A DNA stretch of 64,000 bases from Vibrio sp. NTOU-M3 (GTDB lineage: Bacteria; Pseudomonadota; Gammaproteobacteria; Enterobacterales; Vibrionaceae): positions 1-64,000 of the forward strand of contig NZ_CP162101.1 in assembly GCF_040869035.1 (NCBI RefSeq), read 5' to 3'. Every line of letters begins with the position of its first letter. The stretch's first letter is position 1. Under the pieces are notes generated by a model, which saw only the letters and a list, made by a program, of their open reading frames with translations, did no database searches and had not been told where the DNA came from. Of this stretch, positions 1 to 9,583 are shown piece by piece. A program made the translations under genes and the position numbers.

Positions 1-1142
1 ATTTGTCCACTTACATTCGTCAGTGCTTTCTTCTGCGTGAGTATAGTGCTGACATCGAGTAAACCGAGCCCGGCGCTTTGCCCTTGCTCACCTTCGACAC
101 CTTTAGGATCGTCAATAATGTTGCCCAACATTTGATAACCACCACAGATCCCAAGCACTTTCCCCCCAAATCGCAAGTGCTTCAAAATATCGCGCTGCCA
201 CCCTTGCTCTTTAAGGTACTTTAAATCAGCTCGCACAGATTTAGTCCCCGGCAAAATGATTAAGTCTGCCTTATCGAGCTTTTCACCTTTACCAACGTAA
301 CGGACATCAATATCAGGATTACGTCTTAGTGCATCAAAGTCGGTATGATTGCTAATGCGAGGAAAAACAGGAATAACGACATTCAGCTTTATATCTTTAC
401 TGGTTGTTTGCTCCGCATTGATTGCATCTTCGGCTTCCAAATCAAAACCATGCAAATATGGTAATACACCAAGAACTGGTTTCTTGGTTTTATCCTCAAG
501 CCAATCCAGCCCTGGTTTAAGCAAAGAAAGATCGCCCCTAAAGCGATTAATCACAAAGCCAATAACTCGGTCTTGTTCGGAAGGAGAAAGAAGCTCAAGA
601 GTCCCGACTAAATGCGCAAAGACACCGCCACGGTCAATATCAGCAACGATAATGACTGGTACATCGGTTTTTTCGGCAAAACCCATGTTGGCAATGTCAT
701 TTTGCCTCAAGTTAATTTCAGCGGGGCTACCCGCTCCCTCAATCATCACACAGTCATACTGGCTCTGTAACAGCTCAAATGACTCAACGACCTTTGGCAA
801 AACCAGCTCTTTATAGTGTTGATACCCTATCGCGGCCATATCTGCGATAGCTTGACCCTGAACGATAACCTGACACCCAGTATCCGTACTCGGTTTGAGT
901 AATACCGGATTCATATGAACCGTACTGAGAATATTTGCTGCTTGTGCTTGAACGGCTTGTGCGCGGCCAATTTCACCGCCTGAAGACGTTACAGCACTAT
1001 TTAGAGCCATGTTCTGAGGCTTGAATGGAGCAACGCGAACGCCTTTACGTGCTAATACGCGGCACAAACCTGCCACTAGAACACTTTTTCCGGCATCTGA
1101 TGTCGTTCCTTGCACCATTAAAGCGCGATTTGGTGACTGCAT
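1..1142 (-). CDS. cobQ: Cobyric acid synthase CobQ (3' end outside window)
   Basis: Leftward partial gene giving about the first 380 of the roughly 485 residues usual for the family. It makes cobyric acid by ATP-dependent, glutamine-derived amidation of adenosylcobyrinic acid a,c-diamide in B12 synthesis. The N-terminus carries a dethiobiotin-synthetase-like nucleotide-binding segment ([12 protein letters not shown]) followed by KPQNMALNS. Near base 150 the class I glutamine amidotransferase nucleophile elbow [10 protein letters not shown] is readable, with Cys as nucleophile. The rest of that domain, including the catalytic His/Glu, lies off the left edge. The start is the ATG whose complement is at 1140-1142. 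No other cobalamin gene is visible in the window, so operon context cannot be judged. Confidence 0.93.
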   Translation of the reverse strand, partial: MQSPNRALMVQGTTSDAGKSVLVAGLCRVLARKGVRVAPFKPQNMALNSAVTSSGGEIGRAQAVQAQAANILSTVHMNPVLLKPSTDTGCQVIVQGQAIADMAAIGYQHYKELVLPKVVESFELLQSQYDCVMIEGAGSPAEINLRQNDIANMGFAEKTDVPVIIVADIDRGGVFAHLVGTLELLSPSEQDRVIGFVINRFRGDLSLLKPGLDWLEDKTKKPVLGVLPYLHGFDLEAEDAINAEQTTSKDIKLNVVIPVFPRISNHTDFDALRRNPDIDVRYVGKGEKLDKADLIILPGTKSVRADLKYLKEQGWQRDILKHLRFGGKVLGICGGYQMLGNIIDDPKGVEGEQGQSAGLGLLDVSTILTQKKALTNVSGQ

Positions 1143-1303
1143 AGCTATTTGATTGTCTTATTAAATAATGACCAATGATATCGTTATTAATGGCCTAGAC
1201 TCAACCAAATGAATCGAATATGAATGTACCAATCAGGCTTGGTTCAATTGCGATGTTGTTTAATGCGTTTCGTAGACAAACAAACATGATTAAAGGATAG
1301 AAA

Positions 1304-1672
1304 ATGAAAAAGACAACAATCGCATTAGCAGCAACAACTCTTGCACTTTCAACTGCAGCATTTGCTCACAATGATAACAACAACCAAGGAATCCAATTCA
1401 ACGGACCTGTTGAGGTAACCTCTATCGACAAATTACTTCAAGACACTGGTATGTTTACCGAGAAGAACGTGGTTGTCGAAGGTCACGTAATTCGTCAAAT
1501 TAGTGCGGATAAATTTATTTTTACTGATGGTAAAGGTGAAGTACAAATTGAAATTGATGACGATATCAGCTTAAACACGGTCATCGACAACACAACAAAA
1601 CTTAGACTTTATGGCGAATATGAAGGTGGAAACACACCCGAAATCGAAGTAGATCGCCTACAAGTTTTATAA
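1304..1672 (+). CDS. YgiW/YdeI-family periplasmic OB-fold (BOF) stress protein
   Basis: The 122-residue product has a clear Sec signal peptide (MKKTTIALAATTLALSTAAFA, cleaved about residue 21). It is followed by a bacterial OB-fold (BOF) domain with the family pattern VVVEGHVIRQ...FTDGKGEVQIEID...LRLYGEYE. Known relatives YgiW and YdeI are periplasmic and help tolerate oxidative stress or antimicrobial peptides. The ligand of the fold is not established. The start has an AAAGGAT ribosome binding site seven bases upstream. It is probably transcribed alone or with the small outer-membrane-like gene that follows 96 bases later. The family assignment is firm, the physiological role is not. Confidence 0.85.
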   Translation: MKKTTIALAATTLALSTAAFAHNDNNNQGIQFNGPVEVTSIDKLLQDTGMFTEKNVVVEGHVIRQISADKFIFTDGKGEVQIEIDDDISLNTVIDNTTKLRLYGEYEGGNTPEIEVDRLQVL

Positions 1673-1768
1673 TTCATAAACTTACATTCCGGCTACTAAC
1701 ATTTATGGCTTAAATATTGCTTCATATTACGAAGAGTCAAAATAATGTTATTAGTCGGAGTACTAGTT

Positions 1769-2287
1769 TTGAAAAAACGTCATCTATTGAGCTTGTTAGC
1801 TGCGTGTACAATGGCTGGTCATGCGCAAGCAAATAATTTTAATTACAACTACTTTGAAGTCCGTACTGCAGTAAACCCGCAAATGAGCGGCGTTGAAGGA
1901 AGCATGTTTCTGACCGAAAACTCCCATGTAGTCGCTCGCTTTGATACCCAATTTGATAAAGACTATGATTTGGCTGCCGGAATTGGTTTTAATGGCCCAA
2001 TTAATCAATTTGCTGACGTCTATGGTCAACTGCTCATTCATAATGTGAAATACACAAAAGAATCTGGCGGTGGTTCAGATACTCAAGCTGAATTTAATAT
2101 TGGGCTGCGCGTTTGGATTGCGGAACAAATTGAAGCTACAGGTCGCATTGGCCGAAATGATGATGCATCAGTATTCCACGCAGGTGTGCGCTTCCACTCT
2201 ACAGACCAACTATCACTCTCTGCTGAAACCCGAAATAACGGTTTATATGGTCCCCAAGCGACCATGTCCGTTCGCTTTCAATATTAA
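1769..2287 (+). CDS. Small beta-barrel-like outer-membrane protein, function unknown
   Basis: About 172 residues. I prefer the TTG at 1769, which has a GGAG eight bases upstream and gives a textbook signal peptide (KKRHLLSLLAACTMAGHAQA). An in-frame ATG at 1745 would only add eight odd residues. The mature part is built of short alternating polar/hydrophobic strands (for example DVYGQLLIHNVKY and AEFNIGLRVWI) and ends in ...MSVRFQY. A C-terminal aromatic residue after an alternating strand is the usual signal for the BAM machinery. It resembles small Vibrio porin-like proteins of unknown role. I do not recognise a named family. Confidence 0.7.
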   Translation: MKKRHLLSLLAACTMAGHAQANNFNYNYFEVRTAVNPQMSGVEGSMFLTENSHVVARFDTQFDKDYDLAAGIGFNGPINQFADVYGQLLIHNVKYTKESGGGSDTQAEFNIGLRVWIAEQIEATGRIGRNDDASVFHAGVRFHSTDQLSLSAETRNNGLYGPQATMSVRFQY

Positions 2288-2289
2288 CA

Positions 2290-2317
2290 AATGCCCGGTT
2301 TAATCGGGCATTTTTTC
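2290..2317. terminator. Bidirectional terminator between small OMP gene and cra
   Basis: The hairpin ATGCCCG-gtttaat-CGGGCAT is followed by TTTTTT on the plus strand. It ends the rightward gene and overlaps the last codons of the leftward cra gene, whose stop is at 2300-2302. Confidence 0.8.
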
Positions 2318-3292
2318 TCTTACTACCAGCCGCCTTGGTACCAACTCAACCCCAGATTTATATCGCTTAGCCGATGCATTAAGCCCTAGCTCTAACGCGC
2401 TGTCTGCAATAATTTCGAATTGCTGTGGTAACGAATTGATGCGTATAGGAAGGAAATCCAATAATCGGTTATCACCAAATGTTGCGAGTTTTAAACGGTG
2501 CATAAGTTCTGGTTTTTCAAGCAAAACATCCAATACCCCTTCTAATAAGGTGTACGACGTGGTGATTATCGCATCAGGAAGATTCTCATTTATAACCCAT
2601 TCTCTGATTAACTTTGCCCCATCTTCTCTATTGAAATGTTCTCCATAGGCCAACTGATAAGCAACGCGCCTCCCCTTAGCCGCAGACACAAAGCCCATCT
2701 CACGTTCTCTGGATACATTAAGCTCAGGTAAAGCACCGATCAAACCAATGGATGTGACATTGTCACTTAGAATTGAGCACGTGAGATCATGAGCAGCGGA
2801 AAAATCCTCACTAATCACGCAAGCAAAGTGTTCATCATCCAAAGGTCGGTCAATTGCGATCACCGGAGTGCCACTCTCTTGCAGTTTTAAGTAAAATTCA
2901 CTTGCTTCAACAATGCAGCTTGCGACAAACAATGCATCAACTTTTCTGCTCACTAATGCTTGTACAACCGATTTTTCTATTTCTGGATTATCGTCAGAAC
3001 AACCGATTAAAATTTGATAACCTGCCGCGCGAGAACTATGCTCCAGCAACTTTGCTAGCTTGGCATAACTCGTATTTTCTAAATCGGGAATAATTAGGCC
3101 AAAAGATCGGCTATTCCCTGCTCTTAATGTGCTTGCTGCAAGATCCGGACGATAATTGTGAGCATTGACCACATCCATCACTTTCGCTTGGGTTTTAGCA
3201 CTAATACGATACTTTTGCGCTTTGCCATTGATCACGTAACTAGCGGTTGTTTTAGATACACCGGCTAATTTCGCAACTTCATCTAGTGTCAT
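2300..3292 (-). CDS. cra: Catabolite repressor/activator Cra (FruR), LacI family
   Basis: The 330-residue LacI/GalR regulator has an N-terminal helix-turn-helix (MTLDEVAKLAGVSKTTASYV) and hinge. The periplasmic-binding-like effector domain starts near residue 60 (FGLIIPDLENTSYAKL). Length and sequence match Cra/FruR, which senses fructose-1-phosphate. The gene is divergent from fruBKA, with three matching palindromic operators in the 249-base gap, so it surely controls that operon. In V. cholerae FruR has been reported to act as an F1P-dependent activator of fru rather than a simple repressor. Whether this holds here is inference. AGGA lies six bases before the ATG. The 3' end overlaps a shared terminator. 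Confidence 0.93.
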   Translation of the reverse strand: MTLDEVAKLAGVSKTTASYVINGKAQKYRISAKTQAKVMDVVNAHNYRPDLAASTLRAGNSRSFGLIIPDLENTSYAKLAKLLEHSSRAAGYQILIGCSDDNPEIEKSVVQALVSRKVDALFVASCIVEASEFYLKLQESGTPVIAIDRPLDDEHFACVISEDFSAAHDLTCSILSDNVTSIGLIGALPELNVSREREMGFVSAAKGRRVAYQLAYGEHFNREDGAKLIREWVINENLPDAIITTSYTLLEGVLDVLLEKPELMHRLKLATFGDNRLLDFLPIRINSLPQQFEIIADSALELGLNASAKRYKSGVELVPRRLVVREKMPD

Positions 3293-3362
3293 ATTTCCTG
3301 CCTTGAACTGTGCTTCGGATCAAAAATCCATCACAAGGATCTTGTGAATATTTGCATTATAA

Positions 3363-3378
3363 GCTGAAACGTTTCAGC
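3363..3378. promoter_or_regulatory. Cra (FruR) operator 1
   Basis: A perfect 16-bp palindrome, GCTGAAACGTTTCAGC, matches the Cra consensus (GCTGAAnCGnTTCAGC). It is about 70 bases upstream of the cra start and 22 bp centre-to-centre from operator 2, which places both on one face of the helix. Confidence 0.88.
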
Positions 3379-3384
3379 ATAAAA

Positions 3385-3400
3385 GCTGAAAGGATTCAGC
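3385..3400. promoter_or_regulatory. Cra (FruR) operator 2
   Basis: GCTGAAAGGATTCAGC is a near-perfect palindrome with central bases AGGA, sitting two helical turns from operator 1. Confidence 0.82.
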
Positions 3401-3482
3401 AAAATGTATTTTGTGAGATAGATAGAGTTTACTTATCAGTTATCATTTCACTTCGGTGTAAAAACAAACAACACACCACAAT

Positions 3483-3498
3483 GCTGAATCGATTTAGC
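3483..3498. promoter_or_regulatory. Cra (FruR) operator 3, proximal to fruB
   Basis: GCTGAATCGATTTAGC is a Cra-like palindrome with one imperfect half. It lies 43 bases upstream of the fruB ATG, so it could overlap the fruB transcription start or early leader. Confidence 0.8.
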
Positions 3499-3541
3499 AA
3501 ATTAGAATATGCAATAGATAACGAATGATTTAGAGGCACTT

Positions 3542-4693
3542 ATGCTCAAACTTTCCCAAAACGATATCACTCTAAACTTAAATTATAACGACAAGTTTAA
3601 AGCCATCGACGCCCTTGCCGAGCAACTTCAGAGTCGTGGATTTGTTGCATCAGGTTATGTCGAAGGTATGCAAGAACGTGAAAGCCAAAATTCAACCTAT
3701 TTAGGTAATGGCATTGCAATTCCTCACGGTACAACTCAAACACGAGATCTTGTTATTCAAACTGGAGTAACTATCCAGCAATTTCCTCAAGGTATTGATT
3801 GGGGAGATGGTAATACGGTTTATTTGGCAATTGGTATTGCTGCAAAATCAGATGAACACTTAGAAATTTTAAAACAATTAACCAAAGTGTTATCGGCAGA
3901 TGGTGTAGAGCACACTCTCAAACATGCAAAAGATGAACAAACCATTCTCAACTTGCTCAACGGAGATTCATCAACTACTTGTGAAATCATGGATGGTGAC
4001 TTAATCCAACTTGGTTTCCCTGCTACACAGTGGATTCAAATTGTTGCAACTGCTGGTGGTTTGCTGAAAAACAAAGGCGCGGTAGAAAATTCATTTATTA
4101 GCAACATTATGGATAAACGCCCTACTCACTTAGGTAAAGGACTTTGGTTAGTCACCTCAAATGAAGGTGTGATTCAGACAAAATGTGCGTTGGTCACCAC
4201 TTCCGAGCCTTGTACTTTTGATAGTAAACATGTCACTGGATTACTTGCTATTGCAGCTTGTGACCATTCTCATACCCAACTACTTTCCGCTCTTACCGAC
4301 TTGGTTCAAAGCAACCGTCAAGAAGAGTTGATGTTAGGAGATAAAGAAAAGGTCCTCTCTTTTGTTAGTTCTAATGAGACACCGTCCAATGCCCAAGAAA
4401 TAAATGAGTTAGACACAATTAAAGCCACATTTAAAATCAAAAATGCACACGGATTACATGCACGCCCAGGCGCGATGCTCGTGGCCGAAGCTAAAAAGTT
4501 TGATTCTGCAATTACCGTTAGCAATATCACATCAGATGGTAATCATTTTGTAAACGCAAAGAGCCTAATGAAAGTAATCGCACTTGGCGTTAAGCAAGGC
4601 CATGAACTTGAGTTCATCGCGAGTGGTAATGATGCCGAACAAGCCATCAGCGCAATTGGGCAAGCCATCAATTCTGGCTTAGGTGAAGGTTGA
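3542..4693 (+). CDS. fruB: Fructose PTS diphosphoryl transfer protein FruB (IIA-FPr)
   Basis: The 383-residue cytosolic phosphocarrier passes phosphate from enzyme I to FruA during fructose uptake. The N-terminal EIIA-Fru domain (about 1-145) has the phospho-His motif GIAIPHGTT. A central M domain follows. The C-terminal FPr/HPr domain (about 295-383) has the active-site motif AHGLHARPGAM. Domain order and length match E. coli FruB. AGAGG is six bases before the ATG. It is the first gene of the fruBKA operon, under the three Cra operators upstream, and is followed 10 bases later by fruK. Confidence 0.96.
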   Translation: MLKLSQNDITLNLNYNDKFKAIDALAEQLQSRGFVASGYVEGMQERESQNSTYLGNGIAIPHGTTQTRDLVIQTGVTIQQFPQGIDWGDGNTVYLAIGIAAKSDEHLEILKQLTKVLSADGVEHTLKHAKDEQTILNLLNGDSSTTCEIMDGDLIQLGFPATQWIQIVATAGGLLKNKGAVENSFISNIMDKRPTHLGKGLWLVTSNEGVIQTKCALVTTSEPCTFDSKHVTGLLAIAACDHSHTQLLSALTDLVQSNRQEELMLGDKEKVLSFVSSNETPSNAQEINELDTIKATFKIKNAHGLHARPGAMLVAEAKKFDSAITVSNITSDGNHFVNAKSLMKVIALGVKQGHELEFIASGNDAEQAISAIGQAINSGLGEG

Positions 4694-4703
4694 GGTGAAT
4701 GCA

Positions 4704-5642
4704 ATGACAAATAAAGTAGTCACCATCACATTAAACCCTGCCTTAGATTTGACAGGTTCACTTGATGTTTTAAATCAAGGCTCGGTCAGTCTTGTAAACA
4801 GCAGTAACCTCCACGCTGCTGGCAAAGGGGTCAATGTTGCAAAGGTATTATCCGATTTGGGCGCACAAGTCACAGTGACCGGCTTTTTAGGCGCTGACAA
4901 CCCTGAAATGTTCCAATATCTTTTCGGTACTATCGGTGCGACTGATCGTTTTGTTCAAGTCAAAGGCGCCACTCGAATTAACGTTAAATTGGTTGAGTCC
5001 AATGGCACTGTTAGTGACATCAATTTCCCCGGCATCACCGTCAATGAATCAGACATCGCTGTATTTGAATCAGTGTTAGAAGAACTCAGCCAAAACCACG
5101 ATTATTTTGTCTTTGCGGGAAGCTTACCCAGCGGCCTCTCCCCTGAGCGCTGTGCAAAATGGATTAAAACACTAAACGCTAAAGGCAAAAAGGTGCTCTT
5201 TGACTCCAGCCGTGATGCTTTAAAAGTGGGATTAGACGCTTCTCCTTGGTTGATCAAGCCAAACGATGAAGAGCTATCTCAGCTCTTAAATACTCCTGTA
5301 AATAATGAAGCTGACTGTCAATCTGCGGCAAAGCAACTCGCAGATAAGGACATAGATAACATTGTAATTTCAATGGGAGCAAAAGGTGTTATGTGGCTCC
5401 ATGATAACGAATGGTACGCAGCAACACCTCCAAAGATGGATGTTGTTAGTACTGTTGGCGCAGGAGATACCCTTGTTGCCGGACTGTGTTGGGGACATAT
5501 GCAAGCAATGGAAAAATCAAACCTACTCTCTTTTGCTACGGCGTTATCCGCCCTAGCCGTAACTCAAGTTGGAGTGGGAGTAAACAATATAAATCAAGTA
5601 GAAAACCTACAAAATAAGATAAACATCAGAAGGCTTTCTTAA
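4704..5642 (+). CDS. fruK: 1-phosphofructokinase FruK
   Basis: The PfkB-family kinase phosphorylates fructose-1-phosphate to fructose-1,6-bisphosphate, and so also removes the Cra effector. Readable motifs are TITLNPALDLTG at the N-terminus, the AAGKGVNVAKVLSDLG substrate/ATP region and the C-terminal anion hole/catalytic signature STVGAGDTLVAG, in which Asp is the base. I place the start at 4704, where GAGGTG lies six bases upstream. An in-frame ATG at 4683 would overlap fruB and has no better site. Length is then 312 residues, as usual for FruK. Confidence 0.95.
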   Translation: MTNKVVTITLNPALDLTGSLDVLNQGSVSLVNSSNLHAAGKGVNVAKVLSDLGAQVTVTGFLGADNPEMFQYLFGTIGATDRFVQVKGATRINVKLVESNGTVSDINFPGITVNESDIAVFESVLEELSQNHDYFVFAGSLPSGLSPERCAKWIKTLNAKGKKVLFDSSRDALKVGLDASPWLIKPNDEELSQLLNTPVNNEADCQSAAKQLADKDIDNIVISMGAKGVMWLHDNEWYAATPPKMDVVSTVGAGDTLVAGLCWGHMQAMEKSNLLSFATALSALAVTQVGVGVNNINQVENLQNKINIRRLS

Positions 5643-5673
5643 TCACAAGTACATGGACAAAAGGTCGAGATAT

Positions 5674-7404
5674 ATGAATATTGCGATTATCACAGCGTGC
5701 CCTAGCGGTGTGGCGAATAGCATCATCGCTGCGGGGTTAATGGAAAAAGCAGCAAAGGAGCTTAACTGGCAAGCACATATAGAATGTCAGTCAAGTGTCG
5801 TTGACAATCAGATCTTAACGAATGAACAGATAGAACAATCGGACATTGTGCTTATTGTTGCTAGCACAGATGTTGACGAGACTCGTTTTATTGGTAAGCA
5901 AGTCTATCGTGCAACAATACAACAGTGCATTGACGACCCTAAAGGACTGCTTAAAACCGCCGTATCTAAAGCTGAAGTACTTGAACAAGTGCATGCAACA
6001 AAAACGGACAAGTTGACGAATGATAAAAAAAATATCGTCGCTATTACCGCTTGTCCGACTGGTGTTGCACACACATTTATGGCTGCAGAAGCGTTGCTGG
6101 AAGAAGGTCAACGTCGCGGCCACAACATCAAAGTAGAAACACGTGGCTCTGTCGGTGCCAAAAACCAGTTGACTGAGCAAGATATCGAGCAAGCTGATAT
6201 CGTCATTGTAGCCGCAGATATTGACGTACCACTGGAGCGTTTTTCAGGTAAAAAACTGTATAGAACTCAAACCGGTCCTGCTCTTAAGAAAACGGCAGAG
6301 GAAATGGATAAAGCCTTCGAAATGGCGACTGTTTATCAATCCAACAATTCCGCGACTGAATCATCCGTAGAAGAAAAGAAAGGCGTTTATAAACACTTAA
6401 TGACCGGCGTTTCTCATATGTTGCCAGTGGTTGTTGCAGGTGGTTTGATCATTGCCCTGTCTTTCGTATTTGGCATTGAAGCGTTTAAAGAAGAAGGTAC
6501 ATTAGCGGCAGCACTGATGACAATTGGTGGCGGTTCAGCCTTTGCACTCATGATCCCTGTCCTTGCAGGATTTATTGCCTTTTCTATCGCTGACCGTCCC
6601 GGTTTAGCACCAGGTTTGATTGGTGGTATGCTGGCAAGCTCTACTGGCGCCGGCTTCCTAGGCGGTATTGCTGCTGGTTTTATTGCAGGTTACTCAGCTA
6701 AGTTTATTGCGGACAAGGTCAGCTTGCCTCAATCAATGGAAGCATTAAAACCGATCCTAATTATTCCATTTGTTGCCAGTTTGTTTACCGGTTTGGTAAT
6801 GATTTATATTGTTGGTGGCCCAGTTTCAAGCATCATGGGTGCGATGACTGAGTTTTTGAACAATATGGGTTCCGCTAATGCAGTACTACTCGGTGTTATC
6901 TTAGGCGCGATGATGTGCTTCGACTTAGGTGGCCCAGTGAATAAAGCTGCCTATACATTTGGCGTAGGTTTACTCGCATCACAAACCTATGCTCCAATGG
7001 CTGCAATTATGGCTGCGGGTATGGTTCCAGCATTAGGGATGGGGCTTGCTACATTCTTAGCGAAGAGCAAATTTGATGCTGGTGAGCGTGAAGCTGGAAA
7101 AGCATCGTTTGTCCTTGGGTTGTGCTTTATCTCTGAAGGTGCGATTCCTTTTGCGGCAAAAGATCCAATGCGTGTCATTCCCGCTTGTATGCTAGGTGGT
7201 GCGATCACCGGTGCGTTATCCATGCTTATTGGCGCTAAACTCATGGCTCCTCATGGTGGATTATTTGTGTTACTTATTCCAAACGCGATCACACCTGTGT
7301 TTATGTACCTAGTCGCTATCGCAGTCGGTACCGCCGTAACAGGATTTGGTTACGCGTTTATCAAAGCACGTGATGGGCAAAAGACTTCAGTTGCCACACA
7401 ATAG
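5674..7404 (+). CDS. fruA: Fructose-specific PTS permease FruA (IIB'BC)
   Basis: The inner-membrane permease imports fructose and releases fructose-1-phosphate. It has about 576 residues from the ATG at 5674; an in-frame ATG at 5653 is possible but adds only a polar tail. Two tandem IIB domains are visible. The first has the active-site-like ITACPSGVANS. The second has ITACPTGVAHTFMAA, the canonical phospho-Cys loop. The first is probably the non-catalytic IIB' copy seen in E. coli FruA. From about residue 240 the IIC domain is strongly hydrophobic with many Gly-rich helices. It is the last gene of the operon, followed by a strong terminator. Confidence 0.95.
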   Translation: MNIAIITACPSGVANSIIAAGLMEKAAKELNWQAHIECQSSVVDNQILTNEQIEQSDIVLIVASTDVDETRFIGKQVYRATIQQCIDDPKGLLKTAVSKAEVLEQVHATKTDKLTNDKKNIVAITACPTGVAHTFMAAEALLEEGQRRGHNIKVETRGSVGAKNQLTEQDIEQADIVIVAADIDVPLERFSGKKLYRTQTGPALKKTAEEMDKAFEMATVYQSNNSATESSVEEKKGVYKHLMTGVSHMLPVVVAGGLIIALSFVFGIEAFKEEGTLAAALMTIGGGSAFALMIPVLAGFIAFSIADRPGLAPGLIGGMLASSTGAGFLGGIAAGFIAGYSAKFIADKVSLPQSMEALKPILIIPFVASLFTGLVMIYIVGGPVSSIMGAMTEFLNNMGSANAVLLGVILGAMMCFDLGGPVNKAAYTFGVGLLASQTYAPMAAIMAAGMVPALGMGLATFLAKSKFDAGEREAGKASFVLGLCFISEGAIPFAAKDPMRVIPACMLGGAITGALSMLIGAKLMAPHGGLFVLLIPNAITPVFMYLVAIAVGTAVTGFGYAFIKARDGQKTSVATQ

Positions 7405-7424
7405 CAAGACTAAACTTTTGATTG

Positions 7425-7457
7425 ATGGGTATCACAATTTGTGATGCCCATTTTTTT
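7425..7457 (+). terminator. fruBKA terminator
   Basis: A 12-bp stem (ATGGGTATCACA / TGTGATGCCCAT, one G-T pair) is followed by seven T residues. It lies 20 bases after the fruA stop, and its position argues against any start of the next gene before about 7460. Confidence 0.85.
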
Positions 7458-7539
7458 ATGGCACGTTATTCCATGTGGCTCACGGTATCTATCTCGTAAT
7501 TGTGTAAAACTGTTACTTGGTTTCCAAATTTTTGTCGTG

Positions 7540-9426
7540 ATGCAACTTCGAATTACACGTACTTTATCTCAGTTTATTTTTGTCTTTATTGGGCTAAGCT
7601 TTGTTCCCACCCTTTATTTCATTAACGAATTACAGAAAATCAAACAAGATGCCTATCAAAAGGTTGAACAAAGTGAACGCACAAAGCTTGAATTTGCAAA
7701 AACTGAACTTACTACTCTCTTCTCTCAGGCTGCAATAACAGCGAGAGAGCTTGCCACTGCCGGGGCATTAAACCGTACGATTCTCTCTCCGACACCCGAA
7801 AACATCGATACTGTCGAAGAGTTCTGGCTGCTCGTTGCTCGAACAAAAAAGCTTTACGCCACACTACGTTATATTGATGAGCAAGGTAATGAAGTCATCA
7901 GAATCAACAAAAATGACAACATCACCGAAATTGTCGCTAAAGACAGATTACAAGATCAGTCTGCTTACGATTATTTTCGATTTGCACAAGCTCAGACTGC
8001 GAATCAACTGAGCCTCAACGGCATTCATTTAAAGACCGAAAAACAAAAACTATTGGGCAAGAATAAACCCTCACTACAATTTATTTTTCCCATTGAAATT
8101 GCTGGCAAACGGCGTGGCTATTTTGTTGCTGATCTGAACTTTGATTACCTTTATCGGATGTTAGCGTACAACGGAGACCTTAATGAAAGGCCTGATGTTT
8201 TCGAAGGCTCAGGTAACCTTGTTCTATCTCGAGAAAATAACAATATTTCCGCAAATCAATACGTGTCCTTGTCGCATTACCTTCCAAGCTTATGGCAATC
8301 AATCAATACTTCAAATCAGGGAACCATCCATGAAGAAGATGTCTGGTATTCTTTCACTAAAGCCTTATTGAAAACCGAGAATGACTCTCTTGAAATAATT
8401 TTAATTAACAGCGCTGATCAGAGCGAAATTACTGGCCTTTACTATGCCAGTTTATCTGACTTGTTTTTGCTTGCGGGAAGCATCTATCTAACCACACTTT
8501 TTATTACGTTTAGCTTTATAACTTGGAATTATCACCACCAAAAAAATAGCTTAGAAAGTCAAATCGCTCGGGCGGCAATGAATGGTATGTCTGCCATGGT
8601 GATCACAGATAGAAACAACAGAATAATCAGAGTGAATGAAGAGTTCATTCGAGTGAGCGGCTTTAAAGAAGATGAAGTTGTTGGGAAGCAACCCTCTATA
8701 TTTTCATCAGGAAAACACAATCAAGAGTTTTACATTAAGTTGTGGAAAGAACTTGAACTAAAAGGGTTATGGGAAGGTGAAGTTGTCAACCGACGTAAAG
8801 ACGGCTCCCTAATTACCGAAATCTTACGTATACAAACGGTTAAAGACACGTTCGGGACAATACAGTTTTATGTTGCGTCTTTTGTTGATATTTCACATCG
8901 AAAAGAACTCGAAATACGGCTAAAAGAACTGAGTGAGAAAGACTCGCTAACATCATTATGGAACAGAAGAAAATTCGATAATACGCTAGTTAACGACTGT
9001 GCCAAGGTGAAACGCTATCATTCAGAAGTCCAAATGTGCCTCAGCGTAATTGATATTGATTTGTTTAAGCGAATCAATGATGAATTAGGACATGATGAAG
9101 GCGATCGAGTGATTCAATTTGTTGCGAATACATTGCAAAAATCATTTCGAGAAACAGATTTTGTGTCTCGTATAGGCGGTGAAGAATTTGCGATTATCAT
9201 GCCCCACACCAACATCAATGAAGCTGAATTGGTACTTAACCGCATACGTACATCCATTTATCTTGAGAGTAATTACAAAGTATCTATAAGCGCAGGTATA
9301 ACAGAGCTATGTAGTTCACCAAAACTCAGTTACAAGCGTGCAGATGTCGCGTTGTATGAAGCAAAAAACAACGGCAGAAACTGTGTCGAGTTAATGCGAA
9401 TCAGTGAATCTGATTCCATTGCATAA
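7540..9426 (+). CDS. Membrane-bound PAS-GGDEF diguanylate cyclase
   Basis: About 628 residues from the ATG at 7540. Earlier in-frame ATGs overlap the fruA terminator and give an implausible N-terminus. The layout is TM1 (about 10-28), a long periplasmic sensor of Cache type (about 30-305), TM2 (about 306-330), PAS (about 345-455) and GGDEF (about 465-620). The active site reads RIGGEEF (near 544-550). An RETD inhibitory I-site lies five residues before that motif's GG, so an active, product-inhibited c-di-GMP synthase is expected. The periplasmic ligand is unknown. No partner gene is adjacent: fruA is behind a terminator and glgC is 157 bases downstream. The ribosome binding site is weak. Confidence 0.88.
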   Translation: MQLRITRTLSQFIFVFIGLSFVPTLYFINELQKIKQDAYQKVEQSERTKLEFAKTELTTLFSQAAITARELATAGALNRTILSPTPENIDTVEEFWLLVARTKKLYATLRYIDEQGNEVIRINKNDNITEIVAKDRLQDQSAYDYFRFAQAQTANQLSLNGIHLKTEKQKLLGKNKPSLQFIFPIEIAGKRRGYFVADLNFDYLYRMLAYNGDLNERPDVFEGSGNLVLSRENNNISANQYVSLSHYLPSLWQSINTSNQGTIHEEDVWYSFTKALLKTENDSLEIILINSADQSEITGLYYASLSDLFLLAGSIYLTTLFITFSFITWNYHHQKNSLESQIARAAMNGMSAMVITDRNNRIIRVNEEFIRVSGFKEDEVVGKQPSIFSSGKHNQEFYIKLWKELELKGLWEGEVVNRRKDGSLITEILRIQTVKDTFGTIQFYVASFVDISHRKELEIRLKELSEKDSLTSLWNRRKFDNTLVNDCAKVKRYHSEVQMCLSVIDIDLFKRINDELGHDEGDRVIQFVANTLQKSFRETDFVSRIGGEEFAIIMPHTNINEAELVLNRIRTSIYLESNYKVSISAGITELCSSPKLSYKRADVALYEAKNNGRNCVELMRISESDSIA

Positions 9427-9583
9427 TTGTGGTGCAATATTGATAGTGCTCGCACCAAAATGTGACATTGATCAGCTAACCTAACGCACAACCTTTGTAA
9501 CTTCAACACACTGCAAAGTGGCTCAAAACTTGTACTACTCTGAATCAATGAACCAAGGAAAGCGCTGTTTCAGGGAGAACGAC

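Noticed and set aside
349..816. 155-residue rightward frame within cobQ
   Set aside because: Antisense to a clear cobQ reading frame with conserved motifs, and no ribosome binding site or domain.
3310..3528. 72-residue frame between cra and fruB
   Set aside because: It covers all three Cra operators and the promoter region. Composition is not protein-like and there is no ribosome binding site.
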